Numbered from the stretch's first letter, positions 24,300 to 33,138 are shown. The stretch is DNA of 52,528 nucleotides from Halomonas sp. UBA3074 (GCF_002366715.1 NZ_DFBS01000006.1:1-52528), one strand, 5' to 3'. The notes: generated from the sequence alone by a model not told the origin. Numbers and translations are program-made.

Positions 24300-25061
24300 T
24301 TAGACTCGAGGTGGCTGGGCATCGAGCTGCTGACCGCTGGTGCCTGCACTATCGGGACCCATTAGCCATAGGTAAGTCGGCATAATCTCTTCCGGCGTAC
24401 GCAGGGTAAACGGATCTTCACCGGGGAACGCCGTGCGCCGCATTTGAGTACGCGTGGCGCCTGGATTGAGCGAATTGACGCGGATATTCGATTGGTTGTG
24501 CAATTCGTCGGCGAGCACATCGACAAAGCCTTCTGTGGCGAACTTAGAGACCGAATACGCGCCCCAATAAGCACGCCCCTTGCGGCCAACGCTTGAAGAC
24601 GTAAAGATCACCGACGCATCATCCGATTGCTGCAACAATGGCAGCAACGCTTGTGTCATCCAGATAGGCCCGTTGATATTGACCTGCATTACCTGCTGCC
24701 ATAATTCAGGGTTGTATTGTTCAAACGGCGTAATACGACCTAGTAGCCCTGCGTTGTGTAGCAGCCCATCCAAGCGACCGAATTCCTGATCCAGCGTCTC
24801 GGCCATATCATGAAAATCTTTCAGCGTAGCGCCTTCAAAATTGAGCGGGAAAATCGCCGGCTGGGGGCCGCCGGCCGCTTCTATTTCATCGTAAACACGC
24901 TCTAATTTAGCGATGGTACGCCCTAATAGAATCACCGTAGCGCCGTGTTGGGCGTAGCTCAACGCTGCCGCCCTGCCAATTCCGTCTCCTGCGCCGGTTA
25001 CCAACACGACGCGATTTTCCAATAGGTTGGGCGCTGGTTGATAGTCGATCTTGCAGCTCAT
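24300..25061 (-). CDS. yciK: YciK-family short-chain dehydrogenase/reductase
   Basis: Short-chain dehydrogenase, 253 aa. The Rossmann motif is VVLVTGAGDGIGRAAALSYAQHGATVILLGR, followed by LLHNAGLLG (NAG motif), and the catalytic Ser in TSSSVGRKGRAYWGAYSVSKFA with the YxxxK pair. The N-terminus (DYQPAPNLLENRVV) and the GATRTQMRRTAFPGEDP segment are typical of YciK. The substrate is unknown. The ATG at 25061 follows CAGGGA. It converges on mupP, keeping the ubiG-mupP-yciK neighbourhood seen in Pseudomonas. Confidence 0.9.
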   Translation of the reverse strand: MSCKIDYQPAPNLLENRVVLVTGAGDGIGRAAALSYAQHGATVILLGRTIAKLERVYDEIEAAGGPQPAIFPLNFEGATLKDFHDMAETLDQEFGRLDGLLHNAGLLGRITPFEQYNPELWQQVMQVNINGPIWMTQALLPLLQQSDDASVIFTSSSVGRKGRAYWGAYSVSKFATEGFVDVLADELHNQSNIRVNSLNPGATRTQMRRTAFPGEDPFTLRTPEEIMPTYLWLMGPDSAGTSGQQLDAQPPRV

Positions 25062-25097
25062 GCTGATTCCCTGAAGCAAAAATGGCTCAAAAAAATA

Positions 25098-25898
25098 TTA
25101 ACCTGCCGATTGACGTAAGAAGTCGCTGGCAAGTCCCGCGGCGCTGCTTTGCGGGTAGTCATCACGCACTCGCTCGAGTAGCTCTCGGCTGCGTTCCGCT
25201 TCGCCTTGGCGCGCTTTTACCAAGCCTAGTTTATAAATCGCATCAGGCACTTTGCTGCTACCGCTGTACTGCTCGATAACACGACTAAACGCTTGATCCG
25301 CCGACTCGAGCTCTCCCTCTGCAGCGTATAGCTCACCCAACCAGTAATGGCCATTTGCCGTTAAACTGGTATCTGGATGATCGCTGACAAACCCTTCAAA
25401 GGCCGCAATCGCTTCTTCAAAACGGCGTGCTTGAACGTGGGCAAAAGCGGCTTGGTAATCTGTTTGTGCTTCTTCACTGACGTTGCTAGCAGAAGGTGCA
25501 TTAACGACTTCTGCTGCCGCTTCCGGCTCAACCGCTGGCGTCGACTGCTCAATCTGGGTTGGCCCACTGCTCATCAAGCGGTCTTCAATATCCAGATACT
25601 GCTGCTGCGATTGACGGCGGAGTTGTTCCAATTGGTGGCGCAACTCTTCAATCTGGCCACGCAGTTGCTGGATCTCTTGTTGATGCTCTTGAACCTGATT
25701 AAACAGCACCAAATTACCGCTAGACGCTTCTTGACGCTGCGTTTGTTGATAGAAGCTGCTGTTTGAAGAACCAGCACTGGAAAGGTCTTGCACAAGTGGC
25801 TGTTGGGCAACGGCCACCAGGGGCAATACGGACAGCGGGAGCGCTAAGGCTCCCGCACCGCACAGCCTCTCAATGAGACGCTTGAGACTGTGATTCAT
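25098..25898 (-). CDS. cpoB: Cell division coordinator CpoB (YbgF)
   Basis: Periplasmic Tol-Pal partner that links outer-membrane constriction with peptidoglycan synthesis at division. The 266-aa protein has a signal peptide (LCGAGALALPLSVLPLVAVA), an N-terminal trimerising coiled coil (QVQEHQQEIQQLRGQIEELRHQLEQL, about residues 66-95), and a C-terminal TPR region (DYQAAFAHVQARRFEEAIAAF, HYWLGELYAAEGELESADQAF, ...YKLGLVKARQG). It is the last gene of the tol-pal block but is separated from pal by a terminator-like hairpin, so its level may be set independently. Confidence 0.93.
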   Translation of the reverse strand: MNHSLKRLIERLCGAGALALPLSVLPLVAVAQQPLVQDLSSAGSSNSSFYQQTQRQEASSGNLVLFNQVQEHQQEIQQLRGQIEELRHQLEQLRRQSQQQYLDIEDRLMSSGPTQIEQSTPAVEPEAAAEVVNAPSASNVSEEAQTDYQAAFAHVQARRFEEAIAAFEGFVSDHPDTSLTANGHYWLGELYAAEGELESADQAFSRVIEQYSGSSKVPDAIYKLGLVKARQGEAERSRELLERVRDDYPQSSAAGLASDFLRQSAG

Positions 25899-25913
25899 GA
25901 TGACTCCGTAGAG

Positions 25914-25939
25914 AAAAACGGCGTGCGATTAGCACGCCG
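25914..25939 (-). terminator. Terminator-like hairpin between pal and cpoB
   Basis: Stem CGGCGTGC (25919-25926) with GCACGCCG (25932-25939), 5-base loop, followed on the minus strand by TTTTT (25914-25918). It is a classical rho-independent terminator placed 16 bases before the cpoB start codon. Confidence 0.85.
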
Positions 25940-25991
25940 AATTCATCAGTGGTTGAAAACTTATTAATTACACACTTAGTAATTAAAAAAC

Positions 25992-26531
25992 TTAGTAATT
26001 AAAAATGACGCGGCGATTCTGCGAATAGGCGCTCTCGTCTTGGCCGTTAACGGCTGGACGCTCTTCACCATAGCTAACGACGCTCATTTGCGAAGAAGAA
26101 ACGCCCTGAATGTTCAGGAAGCGCTCAACCGCATTAGCACGACGCTCACCTAGCGCCATGTTGTATTCACGTGTGCCGCGCTCATCCGTGTGTCCGTGTA
26201 GAACCACCTGAGCACTGGGGTTAGCACGCAAGTAACGCGCATGTGCCATTACCACAGACTCATACTCGCTTTTGATCGTGTCGCGATCATAATCGAAATA
26301 GATAGTGCGTACTTCTGGAATGCGTGAATCAGCCTGCTGACCAGCGCCTGAGCCAGAAGAAGACCCGTACTGGCTACCCGTGCCTGTACCCGAGGTGCTT
26401 GATCCGGTAGTGCTGCCGTCCTGGCTACCGTACGAGTCACCGTCTTGGGTTCCGCCGGTGCTGGAACAGCCAGCGATTACCACGATAGATAGCGCTGCTG
26501 CTAGTGAGCGAGCCAACGGTTTAAGTTGCAT
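25992..26531 (-). CDS. pal: Peptidoglycan-associated lipoprotein Pal
   Basis: Outer-membrane lipoprotein that binds peptidoglycan and TolB. From the ATG at 26531 it is 179 aa: signal peptide with lipobox VVIAGC, a Gly/Ser/Thr-rich linker (about residues 22-70), then the OmpA-like domain with IYFDYDRDTIKSEY and the diaminopimelate-binding region HGHTDERGTREYNMALGERRANAV. The C-terminus NRRVIFNY is typical. A longer frame to 26576 has no family support. Part of the leftward tol-pal operon. Confidence 0.95.
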   Translation of the reverse strand: MQLKPLARSLAAALSIVVIAGCSSTGGTQDGDSYGSQDGSTTGSSTSGTGTGSQYGSSSGSGAGQQADSRIPEVRTIYFDYDRDTIKSEYESVVMAHARYLRANPSAQVVLHGHTDERGTREYNMALGERRANAVERFLNIQGVSSSQMSVVSYGEERPAVNGQDESAYSQNRRVIFNY

Positions 26532-26585
26532 AATCAGACTCCTTGCCTGAAAACAAAAAAATTCAATATTAATCAATGGTGTTGA

Positions 26586-27872
26586 TCAATTTAAGAAGGG
26601 TGACCAAGCTGGGTCACGTACATCGCCCTGTGCTGATGGCAGTCTAAAGGAAGAGCGGCCATCGGCAGAAACAGCACTTAGCACCCCGCTGTTACCCTGT
26701 TGGGTAGCGAAGATTACCATGGTCCCGTTCGGCGCAACACTAGGAGATTCATCTCTTGTCGATTCACTTAATACAACCAAGCGATCACCGCTTAGATCTT
26801 GCCTTGCTACTTGATAACCACGGCTAGAGCGGTGAATCAAGAATATCTGTTCACCGTCTGGTGAGTAGCGTCCCCGGGCATTGTAGTTACCCGTAAACGT
26901 TAAACGCTCGGCATCTCCACCGCCCATCGAATACTGATAGAGCTGCGGGCCACCGCTGCGGTCAGAGGTAAACAGCAAGCTGCGTCCATCTGGCGCCCAA
27001 GCGGGCTCGGTGTCAATGCTGTTGTTATTGGTAATACGCTCTACTGAACGATTAGCCACATCCATGATATAGATTTCTGGCTGACCATCCTTAGACAGTG
27101 ACATCGCAATACGGCGTCCATCGGGCGACCATGCTGGCGCACCGTTGATACCGTCAAACGACGTTGCCATCACACGCTGCCCCGTGGCGACATCCTGGAT
27201 ATAGATCGCCGGGCGCTCGGTTTCAAATGAGACGTAGGCAAGCTTGGTGCCGTCCGGAGACCACGCAGGAGACATGATGGGTTCATCGGAGGTCAACACC
27301 TGTTCACTGCGGCGCCCATCGGCATCGGCAACGTACAAGCCAAACTGCATATTGTCACCAATACCCTGGGCAGTGACGTAAGCAATTTTGGTGGAGAAAG
27401 CACCTCGAATATCGGTGATTTCTTCAAAAATTTGATCGCTAATATAGTGAGCGGCACCGCGCAAGTCATTGCCTCTTACGGTGACGGTTTCACCAATCAT
27501 CCGGCGCTGACCGCTAATATCCATTAGCTCGAACTGTATTTCGAAACCGCCGCTGGTTTGCTCTGCACGGCCTACGACCAAGTAGCGTACGTCGAGTGAA
27601 CGCCACGTGCCGAATTCAACATCATCGGATTGGCTAGGCTGTTCAAACATGTCGCTACGCGCTAACGGGTCGAAATAACCACTGCGCTCAAGATCATCTT
27701 GAACAATTTGGGCGACATCCTCCGGCATTCCTTGTGAACCCGCGAACGGCACCACGCCAATCGGCAATGCTTGATCGCTTCCTCGCGTAATTTCAATGGT
27801 CAGGTTGGCACTTGCCACACTACTCACTAGGAGTAGTGCACAGAACAACCATACTTTGCTCAAACTTTGCAT
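26586..27872 (-). CDS. tolB: Tol-Pal system beta-propeller protein TolB
   Basis: Periplasmic protein connecting TolA with Pal. The 428-aa protein has a signal peptide (VWLFCALLLVSSVASA), an N-terminal alpha/beta domain (LPIGVVPFAG), and a six-bladed propeller made of repeated SPAWSPDGTKLAYVSFE-type WD-like units (about residues 195-425). The first residues (LTIEITRG) form the TolA-box region. Its start overlaps the end of tolA by one base. Confidence 0.96.
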   Translation of the reverse strand: MQSLSKVWLFCALLLVSSVASANLTIEITRGSDQALPIGVVPFAGSQGMPEDVAQIVQDDLERSGYFDPLARSDMFEQPSQSDDVEFGTWRSLDVRYLVVGRAEQTSGGFEIQFELMDISGQRRMIGETVTVRGNDLRGAAHYISDQIFEEITDIRGAFSTKIAYVTAQGIGDNMQFGLYVADADGRRSEQVLTSDEPIMSPAWSPDGTKLAYVSFETERPAIYIQDVATGQRVMATSFDGINGAPAWSPDGRRIAMSLSKDGQPEIYIMDVANRSVERITNNNSIDTEPAWAPDGRSLLFTSDRSGGPQLYQYSMGGGDAERLTFTGNYNARGRYSPDGEQIFLIHRSSRGYQVARQDLSGDRLVVLSESTRDESPSVAPNGTMVIFATQQGNSGVLSAVSADGRSSFRLPSAQGDVRDPAWSPFLN

Positions 27873-29038
27873 CAGCGAACATCCCCCGGGGTAAATCGCA
27901 GATTAAACTGACGTAAATTACGCTGCTGATCCGCTGGTAAATCTCTCAACTCACCAAACGGTGCAGCATGTTCAACGGCCTGCATGACAGACCGATCAAA
28001 AGCACTATCGCCGCTGGATGTCACGATCGACGTTGCCAATAACTCCCCAGACGGCCCTAGTCTCACTTGTAGGGTAGCACTCATCGAATCACTTGCACCG
28101 GCCGGAATCAACCACGCCTGTTCAACCGCACGACGAACAATATTGATAAAACTATTGGCCGCTTGTTCCGCCTGCTGAGCATTTGCGGCCGCTTCGGCCT
28201 CGCCTGCCAACTGGCGCTGCATTGCCGCTTCGGCGGCTTCCGCAGCTTGGCGCTGGCGCTCCGCTTCGGCCTCGCGACGCTGCTGCTCCTCAGCCTCTCG
28301 TTGGCGCTGGGCTTCTGCTTCACGTTCTCGCTGGGCCGCCTCCTCTTCACGGAGACGCTCTTCTTCGGCTTCACGTTGACGCTCGGCTTCTTCCTTTTCG
28401 CGACGCTGCTGCTCTTCTGCTTCACGCTGGCGTTCGGCCTCTTCCGCTTCGCGGCGCTGCTGTTCCTCTGCTTCCCGCTGGCGTTCAGCTTCCGCCTCTG
28501 CCTGACGCTGCTGCTCCGCCGCTTCTTGCTGGCGACGAGCCTCTTCTACTTCACGCTGGCGTTCAGCCACGGCTTCGGCCTCTGCCTCTCGCTCAGCGGC
28601 TTCAGCGGCCTGCTGCTCCGCTTGTTCAGCCGCCTCAGCAGCACGACGCTGTGCATCTGCTTCCGCGGCCTCACGCGCCGCTTCGAGGGCTTCCGCCTCT
28701 GCTTCCGCTGCTTGCTGAGCTGCCTCTTCGGCGGCTTGTTGCTCAGCAGCAGCTTGCGCTTCACTGGCCGACGGTTCGTCTGGCGCATCGGGTTCCACAG
28801 GGGCGTCAGCAGGCGCATTCATCGCCGCTTGCTGTTCCGTTGCCTGCTGGGCCTGATCGGTAAAGGTTTCGGTACTCACCAATGTCGCTTGAACAATCGA
28901 AGAGCTATCGGGCTCGGCGTTGCGAGTCGGCAAACTGATCAAGCTAAATAAGACGATCGCGACGTGCACACCTATCGCCAGGACAGTTGGCCACTTATAG
29001 CCAACTTCTTGAGGATCGCGCGGGGAGCTTACTGCCAT
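27872..29038 (-). CDS. tolA: Cell envelope integrity protein TolA
   Basis: Inner-membrane protein that spans the periplasm and transmits force to TolB-Pal. Domain I is a single transmembrane helix (VLAIGVHVAIVLFSLISL). Domain II is a long Ala/Glu/Gln/Arg helix of repeats such as EAERQREAEEQQRREAE, about 200 residues. Domain III is the C-terminal globular part (ATLQVRLGPSGELLATSIVTSSGDSAFDRSVMQAVEHAAPFG). I chose the ATG at 29038, with AAGGG about ten bases upstream; an ATG at 29059 would overlap the tolR stop. The repeats create long false open frames on the opposite strand. Confidence 0.93.
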   Translation of the reverse strand: MAVSSPRDPQEVGYKWPTVLAIGVHVAIVLFSLISLPTRNAEPDSSSIVQATLVSTETFTDQAQQATEQQAAMNAPADAPVEPDAPDEPSASEAQAAAEQQAAEEAAQQAAEAEAEALEAAREAAEADAQRRAAEAAEQAEQQAAEAAEREAEAEAVAERQREVEEARRQQEAAEQQRQAEAEAERQREAEEQQRREAEEAERQREAEEQQRREKEEAERQREAEEERLREEEAAQREREAEAQRQREAEEQQRREAEAERQRQAAEAAEAAMQRQLAGEAEAAANAQQAEQAANSFINIVRRAVEQAWLIPAGASDSMSATLQVRLGPSGELLATSIVTSSGDSAFDRSVMQAVEHAAPFGELRDLPADQQRNLRQFNLRFTPGDVR

Positions 29039-29051
29039 GTGCGCGCTACCC

Positions 29052-29489
29052 TTACCCATCTTGCGGCGGCTCAGAAAGCAGCCCCACGTTAGCGACACCA
29101 GCGCCTTGCAACGTGCTCATCAGGACAACAATTTGTCCGTAAGCAACATTACGGTCACCGCGTACCATCACCGGCGTGCCAGGGCGGCGTTCAAGGATAG
29201 TGGTGACACGTACCGCCATTTCATCCAGCGAGACAGCGTTCGAGTCTTCACCCAGGGTGATGAAGTATTCTCCCTCGCTATCAACCGAAATGACGATTGG
29301 GTCGTTGTCTTCCTGCGTTTCAATGGGCTGGGAAGTAACTTGTGGCAGTTCCACTTGTACGCCCTGGGTTAACATGGGCGCAGTAATCATAAACACAACG
29401 AGCAGTACCAGCATGACATCAATGAAAGGAACCACATTGATCTCACCCATTGGTTTGCTTTTACCACTTCGATTGAAAGGTCCTTGCAT
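29052..29489 (-). CDS. tolR: Tol-Pal proton-channel subunit TolR
   Basis: ExbD/TolR family, 145 aa. One transmembrane helix (VVPFIDVMLVLLVVFMITAPM) carries the conserved Asp that takes part in proton flow, followed by a periplasmic domain (VQVELPQV, PVMVRGDRNVAYGQIVVLMSTLQGAGVANVGLLSEP). Works with TolQ to energise TolA. Lies 11 bases after tolQ. Confidence 0.96.
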   Translation of the reverse strand: MQGPFNRSGKSKPMGEINVVPFIDVMLVLLVVFMITAPMLTQGVQVELPQVTSQPIETQEDNDPIVISVDSEGEYFITLGEDSNAVSLDEMAVRVTTILERRPGTPVMVRGDRNVAYGQIVVLMSTLQGAGVANVGLLSEPPQDG

Positions 29490-29500
29490 GGCTGTCTCCC

Positions 29501-30196
29501 TTAACCCGCGCTTGGCTTGCCGTCACGACCTTGCAAATTACGGTGCAGGATAGCGTGGAACTCCTCGGCAAAATCTTCATATTTGCCCAGTAAGCGAGAA
29601 GATGTATTGGAAAGGCGGTTATAAAAAATGACCGCTGGAATAGCCGCAAACAGACCCATAGCCGTGGCAATCAGCGCCTCAGCAATCCAGGGTGCCACCG
29701 TGGCAAGGGTCGCTTGCTGCGTCAGTGACAGCGCTTGGAATGACCCCATAATGCCCCATACGGTACCGAACAACCCAATATAAGGGCTTGCCGACGCTAC
29801 CGTCGCCAGAAACACTAAATGCTGGGTCAAACGATCTTCTTCTCGTGACCAAGCAACACGCATGCTCCGCTGTACGCCTTCCAAAACGGTATCCGCATCG
29901 CGGGTTTTAGGCATCAGACGGTTAAACTCGCGAAAACCCGCTTGAAAAATATGCTCGGCACCATGGCGCGGATCATCGGCGGGAATTTCACGGTAGAGCT
30001 CATTCAAGTCGACACCCGACCAAAACGACTCTTCAAACTGGTTGTACTCTTGCTTGGCGCGGCGCAATGCAATACTGCGCTGGAAAATCACTACCCAAGA
30101 GAGAACCGACCCCACCAACAGTAGCAACATCACCAGCTGCACGACCGTGCTGGCATTCATTATCAAGTGGGGAATGGACATGGTGTTATCGTTCAC
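29501..30196 (-). CDS. tolQ: Tol-Pal motor subunit TolQ
   Basis: ExbB/TolQ/MotA family proton-channel protein with three transmembrane segments: VVQLVMLLLLVGSVLSWVVIF near the N-terminus, FLATVASASPYIGLFGTVWGIM, and IAEALIATAMGLFAAIPAVIFY. The last two form the channel with TolR. I place the start at GTG 30196 (VNDNTMSIPHL), which has GAGGG just upstream and gives a typical N-terminus; the frame can be extended to 30211, and an internal ATG lies at 30181. It lies 58 bases after ybgC. Confidence 0.93.
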   Translation of the reverse strand: MNDNTMSIPHLIMNASTVVQLVMLLLLVGSVLSWVVIFQRSIALRRAKQEYNQFEESFWSGVDLNELYREIPADDPRHGAEHIFQAGFREFNRLMPKTRDADTVLEGVQRSMRVAWSREEDRLTQHLVFLATVASASPYIGLFGTVWGIMGSFQALSLTQQATLATVAPWIAEALIATAMGLFAAIPAVIFYNRLSNTSSRLLGKYEDFAEEFHAILHRNLQGRDGKPSAG

Positions 30197-30254
30197 AGGT
30201 GCCCTCATCAATCTATTAGGGTCGGTATTGCCGACGCAGTGAGTGACCTCTTGG

Positions 30255-30668
30255 CTAAGAGGCCCGGGTCAAAATTTTCAACGAAGCTGGCCATGCTTTC
30301 GGCCGAAGACGCTCGGCGCTCAAGCAGGCTATCTCGACTGTGGCTGAACAGAGGAGTTCCTCTCCACGCCAAACTTGCTGTTCAAACGTCATCCGGCAGC
30401 GCCCAACATCGATGACATGAGCGCTAATATCCAGAACATCATCCAGGCGAGCCGGTTTCGCGTACTGACAGGCCAAGCGGTATACCACTAGCTGTGTACC
30501 TTCGTCTAGCAGCGTTTGTTGATCAAGCCCCAATTGGCGCAGCCATTCACTGCGCGCACGTTCCATAAACTTCAAGTAGTTAACGTAGTAGACAATGCCG
30601 CCTGCGTCAGTATCTTCCATATAAACGCGCAGCGACAAACGGTAACTCTGACCAATCGACGTACTCAA
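30255..30668 (-). CDS. ybgC: Tol-Pal-associated acyl-CoA thioesterase YbgC
   Basis: Hotdog-fold thioesterase, 137 aa. The 4-hydroxybenzoyl-CoA-thioesterase-type active site VYMEDTDAGGIVYYVNYLKFMERAR carries the catalytic Asp. It accompanies tol-pal genes in most proteobacteria and is linked to phospholipid metabolism. Its ATG overlaps the ruvB stop by 4 bases, coupling the DNA-repair and envelope genes in one message. Confidence 0.95.
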   Translation of the reverse strand: MSTSIGQSYRLSLRVYMEDTDAGGIVYYVNYLKFMERARSEWLRQLGLDQQTLLDEGTQLVVYRLACQYAKPARLDDVLDISAHVIDVGRCRMTFEQQVWRGEELLCSATVEIACLSAERLRPKAWPASLKILTRAS

Positions 30669-31702
30669 GGACGACGCTCCCCTTCCATGTCGGTCGCCTG
30701 ATCGTGAGGCACACGGTCAAAATGCAGCCACGCTTGGCGAGTCACGACGCGCCCGCGTGGCGTGCGCATTATCAAGCCTTGCTGAATGAGATAGGGCTCA
30801 ATGACATCCTCGATCGTATCGCGCTCTTCACTGATGGCAGCTGATAGCGAATCGATCCCCACCGGTCCGCCATCGAATTTATCGATCATGGCCAGCAGTA
30901 ACCGTCGATCCATGTGATCCAGGCCGTGGTGATCCACATTGAGCATATTGAGCGCCGCATCGGCCATGGTGACATCGACCACGCCATTACCTTTCATTTC
31001 TGCGTAATCACGTACGCGACGCAACAGCCGGTTAGCGATGCGCGGCGTTCCACGCGAGCGACGGGCGACTTCGACCGCCCCATCGTGGCTGGTTTCAACG
31101 CCTAACAGGCGCGCAGAGCGCGAAACGATTTCAGTCAGCTCTTCTAGGTTGTAAAACTCGAGCCGCTGGACGATGCCAAACCGATCTCGCAGTGGAGAGG
31201 TCAATAAGCCGGCCCGAGTGGTTGCTCCCACCAGCGTAAAGCGGGGCAAGTCCAGTTTGATAGAGCGTGCCGCCGGCCCTTCGCCAATCATGATATCCAG
31301 CTGGAAATCTTCCATGGCGGGGTAGAGCACTTCTTCGACTACCGGTGACAGGCGATGAATTTCATCGATGAAAAGTACGTCGCCGGGCTCCAGGTTAGTC
31401 AGCATGGCGGCCAGATCCCCTGCCCGCTCAAGTACCGGTCCGGAAGTGGATTTCATACCCACGCCCATTTCGGTGGCAATGATATGGGCCAGGGTCGTTT
31501 TACCCAATCCAGGAGGGCCGAATACCAACGTGTGATCCAGGCTCTCATCGCGTAGTCGCGCGGCGCCAATAAAGATTTCCAACTGCTCGCGGACACGCGG
31601 CTGGCCAATATAGTCGTCCAGCCGCTTAGGGCGAATCGCGTAGTCAATGCGCCCTTCTCCCTGTTCGGGCTCAGCGGCGATCAGCCGATCGTGTTCTAGC
31701 AT
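30665..31702 (-). CDS. ruvB: Holliday junction branch migration helicase RuvB
   Basis: AAA+ motor that drives branch migration with RuvA. The 345-aa protein has all hallmarks: YAIRPKRLDDYIGQPRVREQLEIFI, Walker A GPPGLGKTTLAHIIA, Walker B DVLFIDEIHRL, sensor GATTRAGLLTSPLRDRFG, and the winged-helix C-terminus (DVIEPYLIQQGLIMRTPRGRV). Lies 123 bases after ruvA and is translationally coupled to ybgC. Confidence 0.97.
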   Translation of the reverse strand: MLEHDRLIAAEPEQGEGRIDYAIRPKRLDDYIGQPRVREQLEIFIGAARLRDESLDHTLVFGPPGLGKTTLAHIIATEMGVGMKSTSGPVLERAGDLAAMLTNLEPGDVLFIDEIHRLSPVVEEVLYPAMEDFQLDIMIGEGPAARSIKLDLPRFTLVGATTRAGLLTSPLRDRFGIVQRLEFYNLEELTEIVSRSARLLGVETSHDGAVEVARRSRGTPRIANRLLRRVRDYAEMKGNGVVDVTMADAALNMLNVDHHGLDHMDRRLLLAMIDKFDGGPVGIDSLSAAISEERDTIEDVIEPYLIQQGLIMRTPRGRVVTRQAWLHFDRVPHDQATDMEGERRP

Positions 31703-31825
31703 ATGTGCTCTTCTTTAAGGCGGTTCAAATGGGCTATTCACAAAGGTCTATTAGCAAAGATCTATTTGCAAAGGTCTGTTGACCAGGGGCGGCGCTACCC
31801 GCACTTGCGTAGTATTCCAACCGGC

Positions 31826-32434
31826 TTAGCCACTCATGCGTTGAGTGAGTGCCGCTTTGATCAGTGCTTCGGTAGACTGATTGGGGTCAATGTCTGCCAG
31901 CATTTTCGATGCCTCCGTTAGCTTATAACCCAAGCTTACTAAGGCGGCTTCTGCATCGGCCAGGTTATCGCGGGCAGGCACGCGGCCATTGGTCGACTCG
32001 AGAGGCAGTAGCGCATTGCTCCCATCTTCCCACTCAGGGAAACGGTCACGCATTTCAATGATCAGCCGCTCAGCCGTTTTCTTACCCACACCGGGCAATG
32101 TCGTGAGTGCTTTACTGTCGTCGTCGCGCACACAGCGCATAAAGGCGTCTTCGTCCATCCCCGATAGGATGGCGAGTGCGAGCTTGGGCCCTACGCCATT
32201 GACCTTGATCAAGGCGCGAAAAAGCGCACGTTCGTGCTCACGGCCAAAGCCATAGAGTAAGTGGGCATCATCACGAATGGTTAAATGGGTAAATAAGGAA
32301 ACGCTCTCGTTGATGGCTGGCAGGGCGACCAGCGTATTCATCGAGGTTTCCAGTTCGTAACCCACCCCATGAACGTCGATCACAATCCAGGGAGGTTGCT
32401 TTGCCACTAGCTGGCCACTCAGACGTCCAATCAT
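31826..32434 (-). CDS. ruvA: Holliday junction branch migration protein RuvA
   Basis: DNA-binding subunit that tetramerises on Holliday junctions. The 202-aa protein begins MIGRLSGQLVAKQPPWIVIDVHGVGYE (OB fold), then two helix-hairpin-helix motifs (VNGVGPKLALAILSG and LPGVGKKTAERLIIEM) and the C-terminal RuvB-binding three-helix domain (DAEAALVSLGYKLTEASKML). The ATG at 32434 gives this canonical start; the open frame extends 18 codons further without homology. A LexA-type site lies upstream. Confidence 0.96.
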   Translation of the reverse strand: MIGRLSGQLVAKQPPWIVIDVHGVGYELETSMNTLVALPAINESVSLFTHLTIRDDAHLLYGFGREHERALFRALIKVNGVGPKLALAILSGMDEDAFMRCVRDDDSKALTTLPGVGKKTAERLIIEMRDRFPEWEDGSNALLPLESTNGRVPARDNLADAEAALVSLGYKLTEASKMLADIDPNQSTEALIKAALTQRMSG

Positions 32435-32490
32435 AAAGTCACTCAAACCGATGTAAAAAAGTAATAAAACCAGGGTAACAACCGTCACTT

Positions 32491-32520
32491 ACTATAAAGC
32501 GACTCTGTACAGGTGACCAG
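32491..32520 (-). promoter_or_regulatory. Promoter of ruvAB with an embedded LexA-type SOS box
   Basis: On the minus strand, -35 TGGTCA (32514-32519), 17-base spacer, -10 TATAGT (32491-32496). The 16-base element CTGGTCACCTGTACAG (32505-32520) fits the LexA pattern CTG-N10-CAG and covers the -35 and part of the spacer. It lies about 71 bases before the ruvA ATG. LexA control of ruvAB is known in Escherichia coli. Confidence 0.7.
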
Positions 32521-32546
32521 TGGTTCAGTCACAAGCAGCGAAAGAG

Positions 32547-33110
32547 TTATAAACGCCAGCGCCCGGTGGAACGCCGACGAGCCCGCGTTGGCGCGGCAGG
32601 CAGGCCAGGGCTGCTAAAGGCAGAGCCACTAAATGCATGGGTTAACGCAATCGCTAGCGCATCCGCCGCATCGGCTTGGGGAGTGGCGGAAAGCTGCAGG
32701 ATTGCCGTCACCATGTGCTGAACCTGCTCTTTGTCCGCGCCGCCCTGTCCTGTGACCGCTTGCTTGATTTGTCTTGCCGCGTACTCAGCCAGGCCTAACC
32801 CATGATTGGCAATACACACCAATGCCACGCCGCGCGCCTGACCCAGTTTCAAGGCTGAATCAGGGTTTTTGGCCATAAACACCCGCTCGATCGCCACCTG
32901 GCTAGGCCGATGCAAACCCACGACTTCACTAAGCCCGGCATAAATTTGTGCCAAGCGTTGTTCTAGCGCGCCCTCTGCGGTTCGGATACAGCCACTCGCC
33001 ACATAGCAAGGTTTGACACCGACCATGTCGATGACGCCATACCCTGTCACACGCGACCCGGGGTCAATGCCCAGAATCCGAATAGGGGTGGTAGGCTTTT
33101 GTTCATCCAT
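32547..33110 (-). CDS. ruvC: Crossover junction endodeoxyribonuclease RuvC
   Basis: Resolves Holliday junctions. The 187-aa protein has the RNase-H-like core with first catalytic Asp in ILGIDPGSRVTGYGVID, a Glu in VAIERVFMAKNPDSALKLGQARG, and the C-terminal acidic residues in DAADALAIALTHA. It lies upstream of ruvA and before the SOS box, so, as in Escherichia coli, ruvC may escape LexA control. A Pro/Arg-rich C-terminal tail follows the domain. Confidence 0.96.
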   Translation of the reverse strand: MDEQKPTTPIRILGIDPGSRVTGYGVIDMVGVKPCYVASGCIRTAEGALEQRLAQIYAGLSEVVGLHRPSQVAIERVFMAKNPDSALKLGQARGVALVCIANHGLGLAEYAARQIKQAVTGQGGADKEQVQHMVTAILQLSATPQADAADALAIALTHAFSGSAFSSPGLPAAPTRARRRSTGRWRL

Positions 33111-33138
33111 GTCGTCGACACTCGCTGGGGCTTAATAC

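Noticed and set aside
28163..28951. Long open frames on the plus strand opposite tolA
   Set aside because: They are antisense shadows of the repetitive Ala/Glu/Gln/Arg helix of TolA; their translations are low-complexity Leu/Arg or Phe/Leu runs with no family resemblance.
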